From a virus: DNA of 20,053 nucleotides. The DNA is taken from positions 1-20,053 of IMG/VR virus record IMGVR_UViG_3300044911_003050; one strand, 5' to 3'. This document shows, piece by piece, positions 6,552 through 13,818 of this stretch (its first letter is position 1; every line of letters begins with the position of its first letter). The notes beneath the pieces were generated by a model that saw only the letters and a list, made by a program, of their open reading frames with translations, did not search any database and was not told where the DNA came from. The position numbers were made by a program, and so were the translations under genes.

Positions 6552-6676
6552 GGTTGGGCCATCAGTTCATTCCAGCGATCACGGTCGGCTTTGTTCACCC
6601 GTGCTGCCATTCGCTTCTCGTAGGGGGTGAGCTGCTTTAGGCCGGGGTGCATGATTTCTGGCCGACGCTTCTTCAC
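6464..6676 (-). CDS. 70-aa basic hypothetical protein, GTG start
   Basis: The frame extends to 6721, but a GTG at 6676 forms a GTGA overlap with the preceding coiled-coil gene's stop, so that start is preferred. The product is basic and hydrophilic (VKKRRPEIMHPGLKQLTPYE), then a charged helix (KRMAARVNKADRDRWNELMA), and ends in a low-complexity Thr/Ser/Pro/Lys tail. The tail is encoded where the frame overlaps the 63-aa HTH gene, so it may be a by-product of that overlap. No function is recognised. Confidence 0.45.
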   Translation of the reverse strand: MKKRRPEIMHPGLKQLTPYEKRMAARVNKADRDRWNELMAQPWNKWKPTQPVQTTTAKSSKRSSKPTPPA

Positions 6677-7095
6677 GACTGCTTGCCCTCCTTGGCGGCG
6701 AGCAACTTTGCCTTCAACCATTCGTCAGCAAGGGCGTATCCAGAAACAATGATGCCTCCATCTTTCAATGTAGACGCCATCGCATCCCCGGCCTTGCGAA
6801 GCATGATGTTCTCGCAAGAGATGTCGGAGTGCTGCCTCGACAGTTGCTTGCAGAGGGTGTCTAGTCGCTCGACCTGTGCTTCAAGGGAGCGGACATAAGC
6901 ATCGGAGTTAGCCATAGCCCTCTTGGATTGGTTAAGGTTGCTCTCGACAAGGGCGGTAAGCCGCTCGACCTCGGCCTTGAGGCGGGTGCATTCGGCGTCC
7001 AGCTCGTTGCACATCTCCTTATAGCGGACGAGGTCGGACCGAGCCTTGACCATCTCCCCCCACTTCTCAAAGGATACAGGGACGAAGCGGCTCAT
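6673..7095 (-). CDS. Coiled-coil protein, 140 aa
   Basis: The central part of this protein (about residues 15-95) is a long heptad-like helix with alternating hydrophobic and charged residues (NELDAECTRLKAEVERLTAL, AYVRSLEAQVERLDTLCKQL). A shorter, more globular end follows (KDGGIIVSGYALADEWLKAK). That indicates an oligomerising coiled coil of unknown role. It starts in a one-base TGATG overlap with the previous gene's stop and is coupled by a GTGA overlap to the next gene. The design resembles small early-phage scaffold or host-interaction proteins but matches no family I can name. Confidence 0.65.
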   Translation of the reverse strand: MSRFVPVSFEKWGEMVKARSDLVRYKEMCNELDAECTRLKAEVERLTALVESNLNQSKRAMANSDAYVRSLEAQVERLDTLCKQLSRQHSDISCENIMLRKAGDAMASTLKDGGIIVSGYALADEWLKAKLLAAKEGKQS

Positions 7096-7337
7096 CAGTT
7101 GTCGTAGCAGGCACGACGGATCGTGCGTTCGTAATGCTTCCAGCCGTAACCCGGAACGTAAGCGCGGACTCGTCCGACAGAATCCTTGCCAACTAGGCTA
7201 ATCTGGATGCTGATGTCGTCAAAGTGGTAACTTAACGCCGTGCAATCCTTCGGCATATTCTCAATCATGTTAACGAGTTTATTATCGGCCCATGCCTCAA
7301 AGCCCAGGCGGTCGATTTGTTCTTTGTCAGGTTTCAT
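7095..7337 (-). CDS. Hypothetical 80-aa protein next to the dNMP kinase
   Basis: No family is recognised. It begins MKPDKEQIDRLGFEAWADNK and contains two apparent beta strands (DDISIQISLVGK, GRVRAYVPGYGWKHYE), ending RACYDN. It is coupled to the dNMP kinase stop by a 4-nt ATGA overlap and to the coiled-coil gene by a one-base overlap, so it is almost certainly translated. Confidence 0.6.
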   Translation of the reverse strand: MKPDKEQIDRLGFEAWADNKLVNMIENMPKDCTALSYHFDDISIQISLVGKDSVGRVRAYVPGYGWKHYERTIRRACYDN

Positions 7338-7924
7338 CGGTAGATGTGGTAGATTTCAGACGCTACGGCACGGACGCCGGCGGGGTCAACCGCCAATCGA
7401 GTATGCAAGACCTGCATGGACGCCATCATGTCCGCCAAGCTTCCCGCCTCCTCGTCGTTCGCCGGCCCGTAGCCAGGCCGCTGCATCTCGACCGTCACGA
7501 TCTGGGCGTCCAGATGCTTGGCCAAGAACAGGTACTCGTTCAGGTACCGCCAGTCCGACACCAAGGCCACGGGGCGTACGTCGAGCGGCGCGTAGTCCAA
7601 GAACATATGCACTTGGGCGTTCAGGTGCCGAGCGAAGATATCTTTGTCCACCCCCCGGAGGGTGCGTCCTAATTCGACCAGCAGCCCCCTATGGCGTACC
7701 TTGAAGTCTTCGGCGTGGAAGTCCCGCTCCCCGGCCTTGAAGACCCCCATCGCCCGAAGCACGTCGTTCGCCCTGTCCTTCAGGACGTCGGCGAACTTGA
7801 AGACCTCGGCACGGGAGCCGTTGCCATTGAAGTGTTCCATCAGACAAGCGGCGAAAGTATCTTTCCCCGCGCGAGCGACGCCGGTGATCATAAAGACCAG
7901 CGGCTTGGTGTTTTTAGGCATCAT
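7334..7924 (-). CDS. Deoxynucleoside monophosphate kinase-like P-loop protein
   Basis: The 196-aa protein has an N-terminal P-loop TGVARAGKDTFA (about 14-25) in the GxxxxGKDT form typical of T4 gp1-type dNMP kinases. The beta strand and helix of AEVFKFADVLKDRANDVLRA follow, then VSDWRYLNEYLFL, which looks like the substrate/Walker B region with a D-x-R pair, and a C-terminal VEMQRPGYGP segment common to this family. It would phosphorylate dNMPs to dNDPs to feed phage DNA synthesis. Two consecutive ATGs (7924 and 7921) could start it; both overlap the end of the ABC-GNAT gene. Confidence 0.8.
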   Translation of the reverse strand: MMPKNTKPLVFMITGVARAGKDTFAACLMEHFNGNGSRAEVFKFADVLKDRANDVLRAMGVFKAGERDFHAEDFKVRHRGLLVELGRTLRGVDKDIFARHLNAQVHMFLDYAPLDVRPVALVSDWRYLNEYLFLAKHLDAQIVTVEMQRPGYGPANDEEAGSLADMMASMQVLHTRLAVDPAGVRAVASEIYHIYR

Positions 7925-8981
7925 GTTTCAAAATGTATTCGTGGCTATAGCAGGTACGATTGGCGTGAAGCAGCATATGCTTACCTTCTTTTCTAGAATC
8001 CGTTATCTGGGCAATGCTATAATCTTTACGGCTCATCTTATTCTTAGACGTGGCCTTCCAGTTTTCGGATTTTTGTCGATACTCACCCATGCGCGGGTGT
8101 GCTGTCTTTGAAAAGAACCGGCAACCGTTGGAAACATAATGTCGAGCTACGGCATCAGAAAGCCTGACTCCAATTCCAAGCCCCTGATAGTCTGGAAGAA
8201 CGACGGTTCTATGACCCCTGAATGCGTTCTTGAAGTTGCCATTCGGGAAAGCAAGCACAGCACAAAACCCGACAATTGAATCCCCCCAGTAGGCTGCGTA
8301 GCATTGTGCGGCTTTGTTCATTTCTCCGGTCAGATAATGATGCTGCCTAAAGATTGACCAGACGCTTCGTTCGCAGCGTCGAACATCAAGTTCAACTGGT
8401 TCGCGCTTACGAAAAAAGCCCTGTTGGATCACCTGACCTTTCTGAACGTCGAAAACCCAATCAGGCTGAAGCCATTCTATGATATCGTAATGACAGGACG
8501 AAAAAACGACTCCCTTAATGCCGGCATTTCTAATATGACGTTGAATCGCATGGGAACAACTTTTGGCCACATTTCGGTCGACCACGGAGGTGAATTCGTC
8601 GAAAGACGTGTCGTTATCCAATATTGCTGCCATGTTGGCCCGGAAGGCTTCGCCGTTAGAAAGGACATGGAAAGGCCGACACCACGCTGGTACGCTATTA
8701 AGCCCTACGGCCATGAGTTTGTTAAAGTCAACCTGCGACGCAATGGCCTTGGAGCCATCCCAGACGAAAGGCTTGCTAATCCCGTAATTCTCCGAGAGCA
8801 GCGTGGTTTTGCCAGACCCAGACGGACCAACAATTAGACCAATCCCCCATGATCCGTCGCGCTTTGGGGCGTCGAACTCCGGTACATCAAAGGTGCTTGT
8901 TCCGTCGAAAGCATAGTCAAAAGGCTGGCAGGCAGCCAAAAGTGCTTCATCAATTTCAACTTTAATGCTTTTAGTTGCCAT
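7914..8981 (-). CDS. ABC-type ATPase fused to a GNAT acyltransferase (COG2401-like, Mom-related?)
   Basis: The first ~190 residues of this 355-aa protein are an ABC-class ATPase: Walker A GPSGSGKTT (52-60), signature-like HVLSNGEAFRANMA (105-118), a Walker B/D-loop region SFDEFTSVVDR (126-136, with D128 E129) and an H-loop SSCHYDI (H164). Residues ~200-355 are a GNAT domain with a FRQHHYL element (211-217), a YWGDSIVGFCAVL strand pair and the acyl-CoA loop VVLPDYQGLGIG (260-271). The order matches COG2401 (ABC ATPase fused to a predicted acetyltransferase). Phage Mu Mom, which modifies adenine, is also a GNAT protein. There are no membrane segments, so it is not a transporter. The DNA is clearly more AT-rich than its neighbours. 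The start overlaps the helicase stop by 11 nt. Confidence 0.85.
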   Translation of the reverse strand: MATKSIKVEIDEALLAACQPFDYAFDGTSTFDVPEFDAPKRDGSWGIGLIVGPSGSGKTTLLSENYGISKPFVWDGSKAIASQVDFNKLMAVGLNSVPAWCRPFHVLSNGEAFRANMAAILDNDTSFDEFTSVVDRNVAKSCSHAIQRHIRNAGIKGVVFSSCHYDIIEWLQPDWVFDVQKGQVIQQGFFRKREPVELDVRRCERSVWSIFRQHHYLTGEMNKAAQCYAAYWGDSIVGFCAVLAFPNGNFKNAFRGHRTVVLPDYQGLGIGVRLSDAVARHYVSNGCRFFSKTAHPRMGEYRQKSENWKATSKNKMSRKDYSIAQITDSRKEGKHMLLHANRTCYSHEYILKHDA

Positions 8982-10458
8982 AGTTATCGAAGATTCGTCC
9001 GTAGATTTTTTGCAGGGGGGACTGGCGGTTCGGCCCCTTTTGCATCCGCCAGTCGGAAGCGATGGCCTTCGACGCCGAGTCCTTGCTCAGACGCTCGGCA
9101 CCGCGCACCCCGAACTGCTGGAGTTTACGCACCTGCTTCACGGTGGCCAGATTAAGGGCTTCCCGTGCCTTCAGACGGGCAATCATCCAGTCGGCCTGAT
9201 CAGCGGTCATGCCACGGGCGTAAACGCCGTAGCGTGCCAGCTCGGTGGACTGGTAATGGAACATGGAAGAGTCCGACGTCGCCGCCGGCAGGACGAAGCC
9301 GAAGACGGCACAAGCGACGGACAGGTCGACCAGCCCCAGTTCCTTGGCTTCCTTAGTGGCCGACCGCTGCTCTTCGGCGGCGATACGGCGGAGCATGGCT
9401 TCCTCCGCCTGGCGGTCGCAACCCTGCGCGGCTTCCAGCGGGTCATGCGAACCCTGAATCTGGGCGGACTTGGCCTGCGGGTGAACCGTGAAGGCGTCCG
9501 CCGGCGTGAAGGAATTCTCGCCGCTGATCCACATAGGGTCGAGGATGAGGCAATCGGTCTTGCCCGGAGCCGTGCGGAGGCCACGCCCGATCATCTGGCA
9601 CCAGAGGGCGCGGGACTGGGTCGGACGCAGCAGGATGACGCAATCGGTCTCGGGGGCGTCGAAGCCCTCGGTGAACAGGTTGACGTTGCAGAGGACACGC
9701 AGGTCGCCGCTCTTAAAGGCTTCGACGGTGCCGGCACGGAACTTGCCCGTGCTGCCGTCGGCGTGGCCGGCTTCGATGCCGCGCTGGCGAAGGTGGGCGA
9801 CCAAGCGGAGGGAGGAATCCACGTCCGGCAGGAAGGCGATTGCCTTCTTACGGTCCCAGCGGTTCAGCTCGGTCACTATGCTGTCGGCCACGGCTTCAAG
9901 GGCGTCCTCATAACCGCGCAGGCGGATGAGGCTCATCTCGACGGGCATCTTCTGGGCCATCGGGCGGACGAGGTGACCCTGCTCGATAAGGGTGCGGATA
10001 GCAATTTCGTAGGCGGTCTCAAAGCCCACGGTCTCCAGACGCTGGCGGTCGAGACGGTCAGGCGTGGCGGTCACGGCGACCTTCGGGCCGGTGAACACGG
10101 AGTTGAACTTGGCCCAAGAAGAGGCGACGGCATGGTGGGCTTCGTCGAAGACAACCAGCGCGGTGGCCTTATCTTCGGCGGAGATATGGTCGAAGTCAGC
10201 GGAGAAGACGGAGAGGGCTTCGCCGACCACGCCGGCACGGATCATCGTCGCAGCCGCCTGGTCAATCAGTTCCTTGCGGTGGGCCACGAAGAAACACTTG
10301 CGGTTCGTGCCGGCCTGCCAGCGGTGCATGATGCTGGAGGCGATGACGGTCTTGCCGGCACCCGTCGGAGCGATCACCAGCGGGTTGACGCCCTTGGCTA
10401 GGTGCGACAGCGCGGCGGTGACGGCGGCTTCCTGATAGTCTCGAAGTTTCAGTTCCAT
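8971..10458 (-). CDS. Superfamily 2 DEAH-type DNA helicase
   Basis: From the ATG at 10458 the protein is 495 aa. It shows the Q-like start LRDYQEAAV (5-13), motif I APTGAGKTVIA (30-40), motif Ia VAHRKELI, motif II VVFDEAHH (102-109), motif III TATP (130-133), and in the second RecA lobe the FTEGFDAPETDCVILLRPT and IGRGLRTAPGKTDCLILD motifs V/VI. This is the SSL2/RadD-like type frequent in phages, an ATP-driven remodeller of branched or damaged DNA or of replication forks. The C-terminal ~150 residues are unassigned and may recruit partners. A longer in-frame start at 10533 lies inside the upstream gene; the chosen ATG is 1 nt after that gene's stop. Confidence 0.92.
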   Translation of the reverse strand: MELKLRDYQEAAVTAALSHLAKGVNPLVIAPTGAGKTVIASSIMHRWQAGTNRKCFFVAHRKELIDQAAATMIRAGVVGEALSVFSADFDHISAEDKATALVVFDEAHHAVASSWAKFNSVFTGPKVAVTATPDRLDRQRLETVGFETAYEIAIRTLIEQGHLVRPMAQKMPVEMSLIRLRGYEDALEAVADSIVTELNRWDRKKAIAFLPDVDSSLRLVAHLRQRGIEAGHADGSTGKFRAGTVEAFKSGDLRVLCNVNLFTEGFDAPETDCVILLRPTQSRALWCQMIGRGLRTAPGKTDCLILDPMWISGENSFTPADAFTVHPQAKSAQIQGSHDPLEAAQGCDRQAEEAMLRRIAAEEQRSATKEAKELGLVDLSVACAVFGFVLPAATSDSSMFHYQSTELARYGVYARGMTADQADWMIARLKAREALNLATVKQVRKLQQFGVRGAERLSKDSASKAIASDWRMQKGPNRQSPLQKIYGRIFDNYGN

Positions 10459-10459
10459 G

Positions 10460-10789
10460 TTAGGCGGCGACGACGGTGCGGTACTTGTTGGCGTCGAGGA
10501 TCGTATACTGCGGACGCTTGCCGCCACGGACAAGGACGATATGCTCGCAGGTCGGGTCGAGCTGAACGCAACCGCGCAGTTCGGAAGCGGAGATACGCTT
10601 GTCGAACCAATAACGGGTCGGCTCGCCGCCGTGGCAGCGGATGACCATGCCGGCGTCGTGCGGCCATTTGCAGGTCCAGATGGAGTAAGCCCATTCGTTG
10701 GAGAATTCGGGCGACCACAACTTGATTGTGATGCACTCCTTGTATTCGGCGAGGGCGAGGGCGAGTTCCTGTTTTTTGGTGATCTTCAT
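10460..10789 (-). CDS. Hypothetical 109-aa protein, first gene after an internal terminator
   Basis: No family is recognised. The product starts MKITKKQELALALAEYKECI and is rich in Trp and Cys (KLWSPEFSNEWAYSIWTCKW, RCHGGEPTRYWF), then ends with basic beta-rich sequence (IVLVRGGKRPQYTIL). The ATG at 10789 is chosen over an upstream frame extension that reaches into the terminator. An AT-rich ATTATATACCC directly precedes it. Because an intrinsic terminator lies just upstream, this gene and the helicase group should have their own promoter in the ~58-nt gap. Confidence 0.6.
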   Translation of the reverse strand: MKITKKQELALALAEYKECITIKLWSPEFSNEWAYSIWTCKWPHDAGMVIRCHGGEPTRYWFDKRISASELRGCVQLDPTCEHIVLVRGGKRPQYTILDANKYRTVVAA

Positions 10790-10847
10790 GGGTATATAAT
10801 CGGGTGGCGTTCTTTGTTGTGTGCATCGGCGTCGGCAACACAAGCAC

Positions 10848-10873
10848 AAAAAAGGAGGAACTTTCGTTCCCCC
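10848..10873 (-). terminator. Intrinsic terminator after the ssDNA-binding protein gene
   Basis: On the minus strand GGGGGAAC pairs with GTTCCTCC (one G-U) around a GAAA tetraloop, an 8-bp stem followed at once by six T. It lies 24 nt past the stop of the 149-aa gene. It should end, or attenuate, transcription of the recombination group before the helicase group. Confidence 0.85.
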
Positions 10874-10896
10874 TTCGGTACCGGCTTTACCCCCCT

Positions 10897-11346
10897 TTAG
10901 AAGGGGTTCTGGGCGGGGCCACCGGGCAGGCGGGTGAAGAAGGACGCCTGGTAGGCCACCCCCTCCGAACCGTCCTTCTTGGTGTACTTACGCTCGGTCA
11001 CGCGCACCTTGAGCGTCCGACCCTTGGCACGGGCCAGAATCTTCTCAAGGAAGGTCTCGTCGACCTCCAGCTCGCCGCCGGCGACGTACTCCTTGACCTC
11101 CTCGTCCGTGGCCGAAGCAGCAAGGAACTGCTCCAGGCGTTCGTGACCGCCGTTCTTGTCCGGCTTGGCGAACAGGTCGCCGAAGACGGTTTCGCCTTCG
11201 TTAGTCACGAAGGTGATGCGGGCGTACAGGTCGGCGCGGGGCGGGAGGTAGTCCTGCTTCGCACCCTGCACGGTCGCCGTGTAGGTGCCGGCCTTGGAGA
11301 CGTACTTGCGATCCTCGGCGGCGTTGGGGTTGAACTTGAATGCCAT
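10897..11346 (-). CDS. Putative ssDNA-binding protein of the recombination module
   Basis: The 149-aa protein looks like a single OB-type domain of strands (GTYTATVQGAKQDYLPPRAD, YARITFVTNEG, RTLKVRVTERKYTKKDG, AYQASFFTRL), with an acidic middle part (SATDEEVKEYVAGGELEVDE). It ends GGPAQNPF; a terminal Phe after a flexible tail is a usual feature of ssDNA-binding proteins, which use it to recruit partners. Position between the nuclease/annealase genes and the helicase supports this, and the layout resembles DUF669-type phage proteins. The OB fold is inferred, not proven. The leader is CCATAACCCAATACCATAAC-ATG, with no Shine-Dalgarno. Confidence 0.6.
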   Translation of the reverse strand: MAFKFNPNAAEDRKYVSKAGTYTATVQGAKQDYLPPRADLYARITFVTNEGETVFGDLFAKPDKNGGHERLEQFLAASATDEEVKEYVAGGELEVDETFLEKILARAKGRTLKVRVTERKYTKKDGSEGVAYQASFFTRLPGGPAQNPF

Positions 11347-11385
11347 GTTATGGTATTGGGTTATGGGTTGTGGTTTGGGGGAGAG

Positions 11386-11646
11386 TTATTCAACCTCGGG
11401 AATCAGGTGGACGGTGGAACCCTTCTTGTCGACGACGACCAAGTTGTCGAACTGATTACGGGCAACGTCCTTGAGCATACCGAAGATTTCGTCGGGCGTC
11501 TCGGACACCCACCAGCTCGTTCCGTGCTGCTCGCAGATGACCGTCGCATTGTGTGCGTCGTTACGAGCGAACGAGCTGATGCATTCAGGATTGATGAACA
11601 CCGGGTTTTTGTCGGCGTCGTATTTGTGGACTTTGATGTATAGCAT
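11386..11646 (-). CDS. FlbD-like small protein
   Basis: The 86-aa protein begins MLYIKVHKYDADKNPVFINP, continues ECISSFARNDAHNATVICEQ and has SWWVSETPDEIFGMLKDV. The pattern of an N-terminal strand, 'INPxxI', a strand after a variable acidic stretch, 'V.E.p.Ei...' and a helix matches the small FlbD-like beta-alpha fold first named from flagellar operons and also found in phages. Function is unknown in phages. The ATG at 11646 follows TTTCCACCACC and lies 11 nt after the nuclease stop. Confidence 0.5.
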   Translation of the reverse strand: MLYIKVHKYDADKNPVFINPECISSFARNDAHNATVICEQHGTSWWVSETPDEIFGMLKDVARNQFDNLVVVDKKGSTVHLIPEVE

Positions 11647-11657
11647 GGTGGTGGAAA

Positions 11658-12446
11658 TTACTGCACCCACTTCGGGAGGGCGAGCGTCTGGACTTCCTGC
11701 GGATAGCCCGGGTACTGCCGGAACTTGTTGCAGGAGGCGAAGAGGTCAATGGCGGAGTTCATCAGGGCGAGACCCTTCTGGTGCGCGGCCTCGTCGAGCG
11801 TATACGTCGCCCAGCAATTCGGGAAGTCCTTCTCGACGGCGAGGAAGACGAACTGGTCCGCATGGGCCAGCGTCATATACCACGCACTTTGCAAGAAATA
11901 CATATAGTTGGCAATATCACGACCGAACGAATTCGCGCCGGCGTCCATCGTGGTTTTGATGTCTACCACGATACGCTTGCCGCTCTTCGTCGTGATGATG
12001 GCGTCGAGCCTGCCTTTGATGTCCGTGCCGTTGACACGTCCGACCATCGGGACTTCGGTGATCATCGACTCGCCGTCGAAGTCCTTCATCAGTTTGTCAA
12101 GGCCGGCACGGGCGGCGATGGACACATTGGTGACCAGCTCGCCGTCCTTCTGGCTGATGGCTTCTTGGCCAGGCTGAAGGGTGGATTGGAATGCGGCCCA
12201 GATTTCTTTTCCCTCCTTGGTGCGCTTGTCGCAGTCCGGGGCGACGACCACGGTGGCGTCGAAGACCTTCGGCTGGAGCGAGGCGAGGTGGATCAGGGAG
12301 CCGAGCCGCTGGGCAGGCGTCTGCTCCGTACGGTCACGGTCGAGGTAGGCGAGGTAGTGCGCGGGAGACCGCAGCAGTTCCTTGGCTCCGCTTTGGCTCA
12401 GGCCGGGATGGTTGTTATACTCTTCGTCGGGGATTTGTTTGCTCAT
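11658..12446 (-). CDS. RecB-type PD-(D/E)XK exonuclease (DUF3799/RecE-like)
   Basis: From the ATG at 12446 the protein is 262 aa. It shows the N-terminal NNHPGLSQSGAKELLRSP element of phage RecE/DUF3799 nucleases, then GSLIHLASL (H53), ITEVPM (E131), GRLDAI (D148), VVDIKTT (D162, K164) and the RecB-family motif QSAWY (Q186-Y190). All catalytic positions of a PD-(D/E)XK metal nuclease are present. It would degrade duplex ends to make the single strands on which the RecT-like protein acts; the two genes are separated only by two tiny genes. The longer frame to 12488 reads Pro-rich sequence and is not used. Confidence 0.85.
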   Translation of the reverse strand: MSKQIPDEEYNNHPGLSQSGAKELLRSPAHYLAYLDRDRTEQTPAQRLGSLIHLASLQPKVFDATVVVAPDCDKRTKEGKEIWAAFQSTLQPGQEAISQKDGELVTNVSIAARAGLDKLMKDFDGESMITEVPMVGRVNGTDIKGRLDAIITTKSGKRIVVDIKTTMDAGANSFGRDIANYMYFLQSAWYMTLAHADQFVFLAVEKDFPNCWATYTLDEAAHQKGLALMNSAIDLFASCNKFRQYPGYPQEVQTLALPKWVQ

Positions 12447-12451
12447 GGGAA

Positions 12452-12538
12452 TTATCGGTTGCGGTTGGAATCGATGAGGAGGAGGCACACGAACGTCAGG
12501 AAGATGTTCAGGCAGATGAGGAGTTTGGTTTCGTCCAT
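12452..12538 (-). CDS. 28-aa single-pass membrane peptide
   Basis: A very short frame starts one base after the preceding stop (TGA-a-ATG) and ends 5 nt before the nuclease start, so it fills an otherwise unexplained gap. It has a charged start (MDETK), a 17-residue hydrophobic core (LLICLNIFLTFVCLLLI) and a polar/basic end (DSNRNR). That is a single transmembrane helix, inside an otherwise soluble recombination module. Confidence 0.5.
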   Translation of the reverse strand: MDETKLLICLNIFLTFVCLLLIDSNRNR

Positions 12539-12539
12539 T

Positions 12540-12782
12540 TCAGTTTTTGGTGAGGGTTCCGAAATTGGCCAGCGCGGCCGGGATGGCGTAACTGCGAAGG
12601 TAGGTGATTTCCTTCATCAGTTCGACGTTCTTCTCGCGCAGGTCGTTCAGCTCAAGGCGTACCTCGAAACAGTTCTGGCTCATCTGGTGGACGATCTGGG
12701 TCAACGCCTTCACCTGCTCTTCCGGCGAGCGGTCGGGCAGGGGCTTGAATTCGTGGATGATTTCTTCGGGGGTGTGGCTCAT
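12540..12782 (-). CDS. 80-aa helical, coiled-coil-like protein
   Basis: The product is mostly helical: PEEIIHEFKPLPDRSPEEQV, KALTQIVHQMSQNC, and a heptad-like stretch FEVRLELNDLREKNVELMKE. No family is recognised. The ATG at 12782 overlaps the RecT stop (ATGA) and supersedes an upstream frame extension within the RecT gene. Between RecT and the nuclease, it may be a small accessory of the recombination pair. Confidence 0.6.
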   Translation of the reverse strand: MSHTPEEIIHEFKPLPDRSPEEQVKALTQIVHQMSQNCFEVRLELNDLREKNVELMKEITYLRSYAIPAALANFGTLTKN

Positions 12783-13537
12783 AGGGAAAGATGCGAGTCG
12801 ACGGCGGAAAGGAACGGGCCAGGCTTCTTGCAAAGGGTGTCGGCCAAGTCCTGCGAGATGTCTGCCCATCCCTGCTCGGGAGTCAAGTGGCCGACCTGCC
12901 GCAGCACTTCGACGGCGGCGTCCCGCTTGGCTTCAGGGACGAGTTCGTCGAGCGTGAGGGTATTCTGTCGGGCGACGGGGCGGGAGGGCGTGGCGTCGAG
13001 TTCTTCGACGGTGTAGGTGCCGAAGCAGCACTCCGGGGCGATGAGGCGGACGCCTTCGCTGATTGCACGGGCGGTCAACATCCGGCGCGGCCACTTCTTC
13101 CAGTTGTCCTTGAGCTTGCCGTCCTTGCCCAGCGCGGTGCCGTTGCCGACGTACTCCTTCATGTCGGCTACGATGTCGGCGGACGACGACCCCTTGCGGA
13201 AGGTGGCCTTCACCTTCTCGTCGGATCGCTCCGTCCAGACGACGGTGCCGCCGGCCTGCTGGAACTTGGCCAGCAAGGCGTCGGAGCGGATGGCGAGCTG
13301 CCCTTGGATGAAGTGGTACGTCCGCGCCAGTTCCAGCGGGGACTTCTTTTCGACCATGCATTGCATGGCCAGAATCTCGCCCTGTTCGGGCTTATCCAGG
13401 CCGAAGATGCCGGACTTGAAGATGGCCAAGCCGAGGGTCTTGATCGCCTGCATCGGGTCGGAGATGCGGTCGTAGACGCCGGCGGCGGCAAGGTCGTGCG
13501 ACTGGGGCGTCACGGGGACGAGTTCGTTGTTTTCCAT
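12779..13537 (-). CDS. RecT-like ssDNA annealing protein
   Basis: The 252-aa protein has the layout of phage RecT-family annealases: an N-terminal helical part (AIKTLGLAIFKSGIFGLDKP), a region that uses existing catalytic-like text (EQGEILAMQCMVEKKSPLEL), then RSDALLAKFQQAGGTVVWTE and the RecT-typical KKWPRRMLTARAISEGVRLI. The last is the 'W.kRMLtaRA.S.g.R' helix of the family, followed by APECCFGTYTVEEL. It would pair complementary single strands made by the nearby nuclease. The ATG at 13537 lies 1 nt after the previous stop; a longer start at 13567 is inside that gene. Confidence 0.8.
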   Translation of the reverse strand: MENNELVPVTPQSHDLAAAGVYDRISDPMQAIKTLGLAIFKSGIFGLDKPEQGEILAMQCMVEKKSPLELARTYHFIQGQLAIRSDALLAKFQQAGGTVVWTERSDEKVKATFRKGSSSADIVADMKEYVGNGTALGKDGKLKDNWKKWPRRMLTARAISEGVRLIAPECCFGTYTVEELDATPSRPVARQNTLTLDELVPEAKRDAAVEVLRQVGHLTPEQGWADISQDLADTLCKKPGPFLSAVDSHLSL

Positions 13538-13538
13538 G

Positions 13539-13817
13539 TTATTTTTCTTCGACGATAAAGGTTCCATTGATGGCTACGAACTTCTCGTTTTTGTCGATGA
13601 AGTCGATGCCGGTGCCGTCAGCCCTGTAGGTGCTGTTGATATCCCAAGAGCGGATCGCTTTGCCGTTGGCGTCGAACAGGGTAACCTTGCGCTCCAGTCC
13701 GCTGACCCTTGAGGTAATGCCCTTGAGCGTCTGCCTGGTGCTATTCATTCGTGCCCATAGGACTACGCAGGCGACGGCACAGACGATTCCAATGATGATG
13801 AAGGTTCTGTCTTTCAT
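13539..13817 (-). CDS. Membrane-anchored 92-aa protein
   Basis: Residues 4-21 (RTFIIIGIVCAVACVVLW) form an N-terminal signal anchor, then a short helix (TRQTLKGITSRVSGLERKV) leads to a soluble beta-rich domain with FDANGKAIRSWDI and KFVAINGTFIVEEK. The domain would be periplasmic if the anchor goes N-in. No family is recognised. It lies between the RecT gene and a small gene, each 1 nt away, so is cotranscribed with the recombination module although it looks like an envelope protein. Confidence 0.6.
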   Translation of the reverse strand: MKDRTFIIIGIVCAVACVVLWARMNSTRQTLKGITSRVSGLERKVTLFDANGKAIRSWDINSTYRADGTGIDFIDKNEKFVAINGTFIVEEK

Positions 13818-13818
13818 A

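Noticed and set aside
8965-10401. A 478-codon open frame on the plus strand
   Set aside because: Antisense shadow of the SF2 helicase, which has all its motifs on the minus strand.
11781-13016. A 411-codon open frame on the plus strand
   Set aside because: It spans several minus-strand genes (nuclease, membrane peptide, 80-aa protein, RecT) and has no protein-like features.
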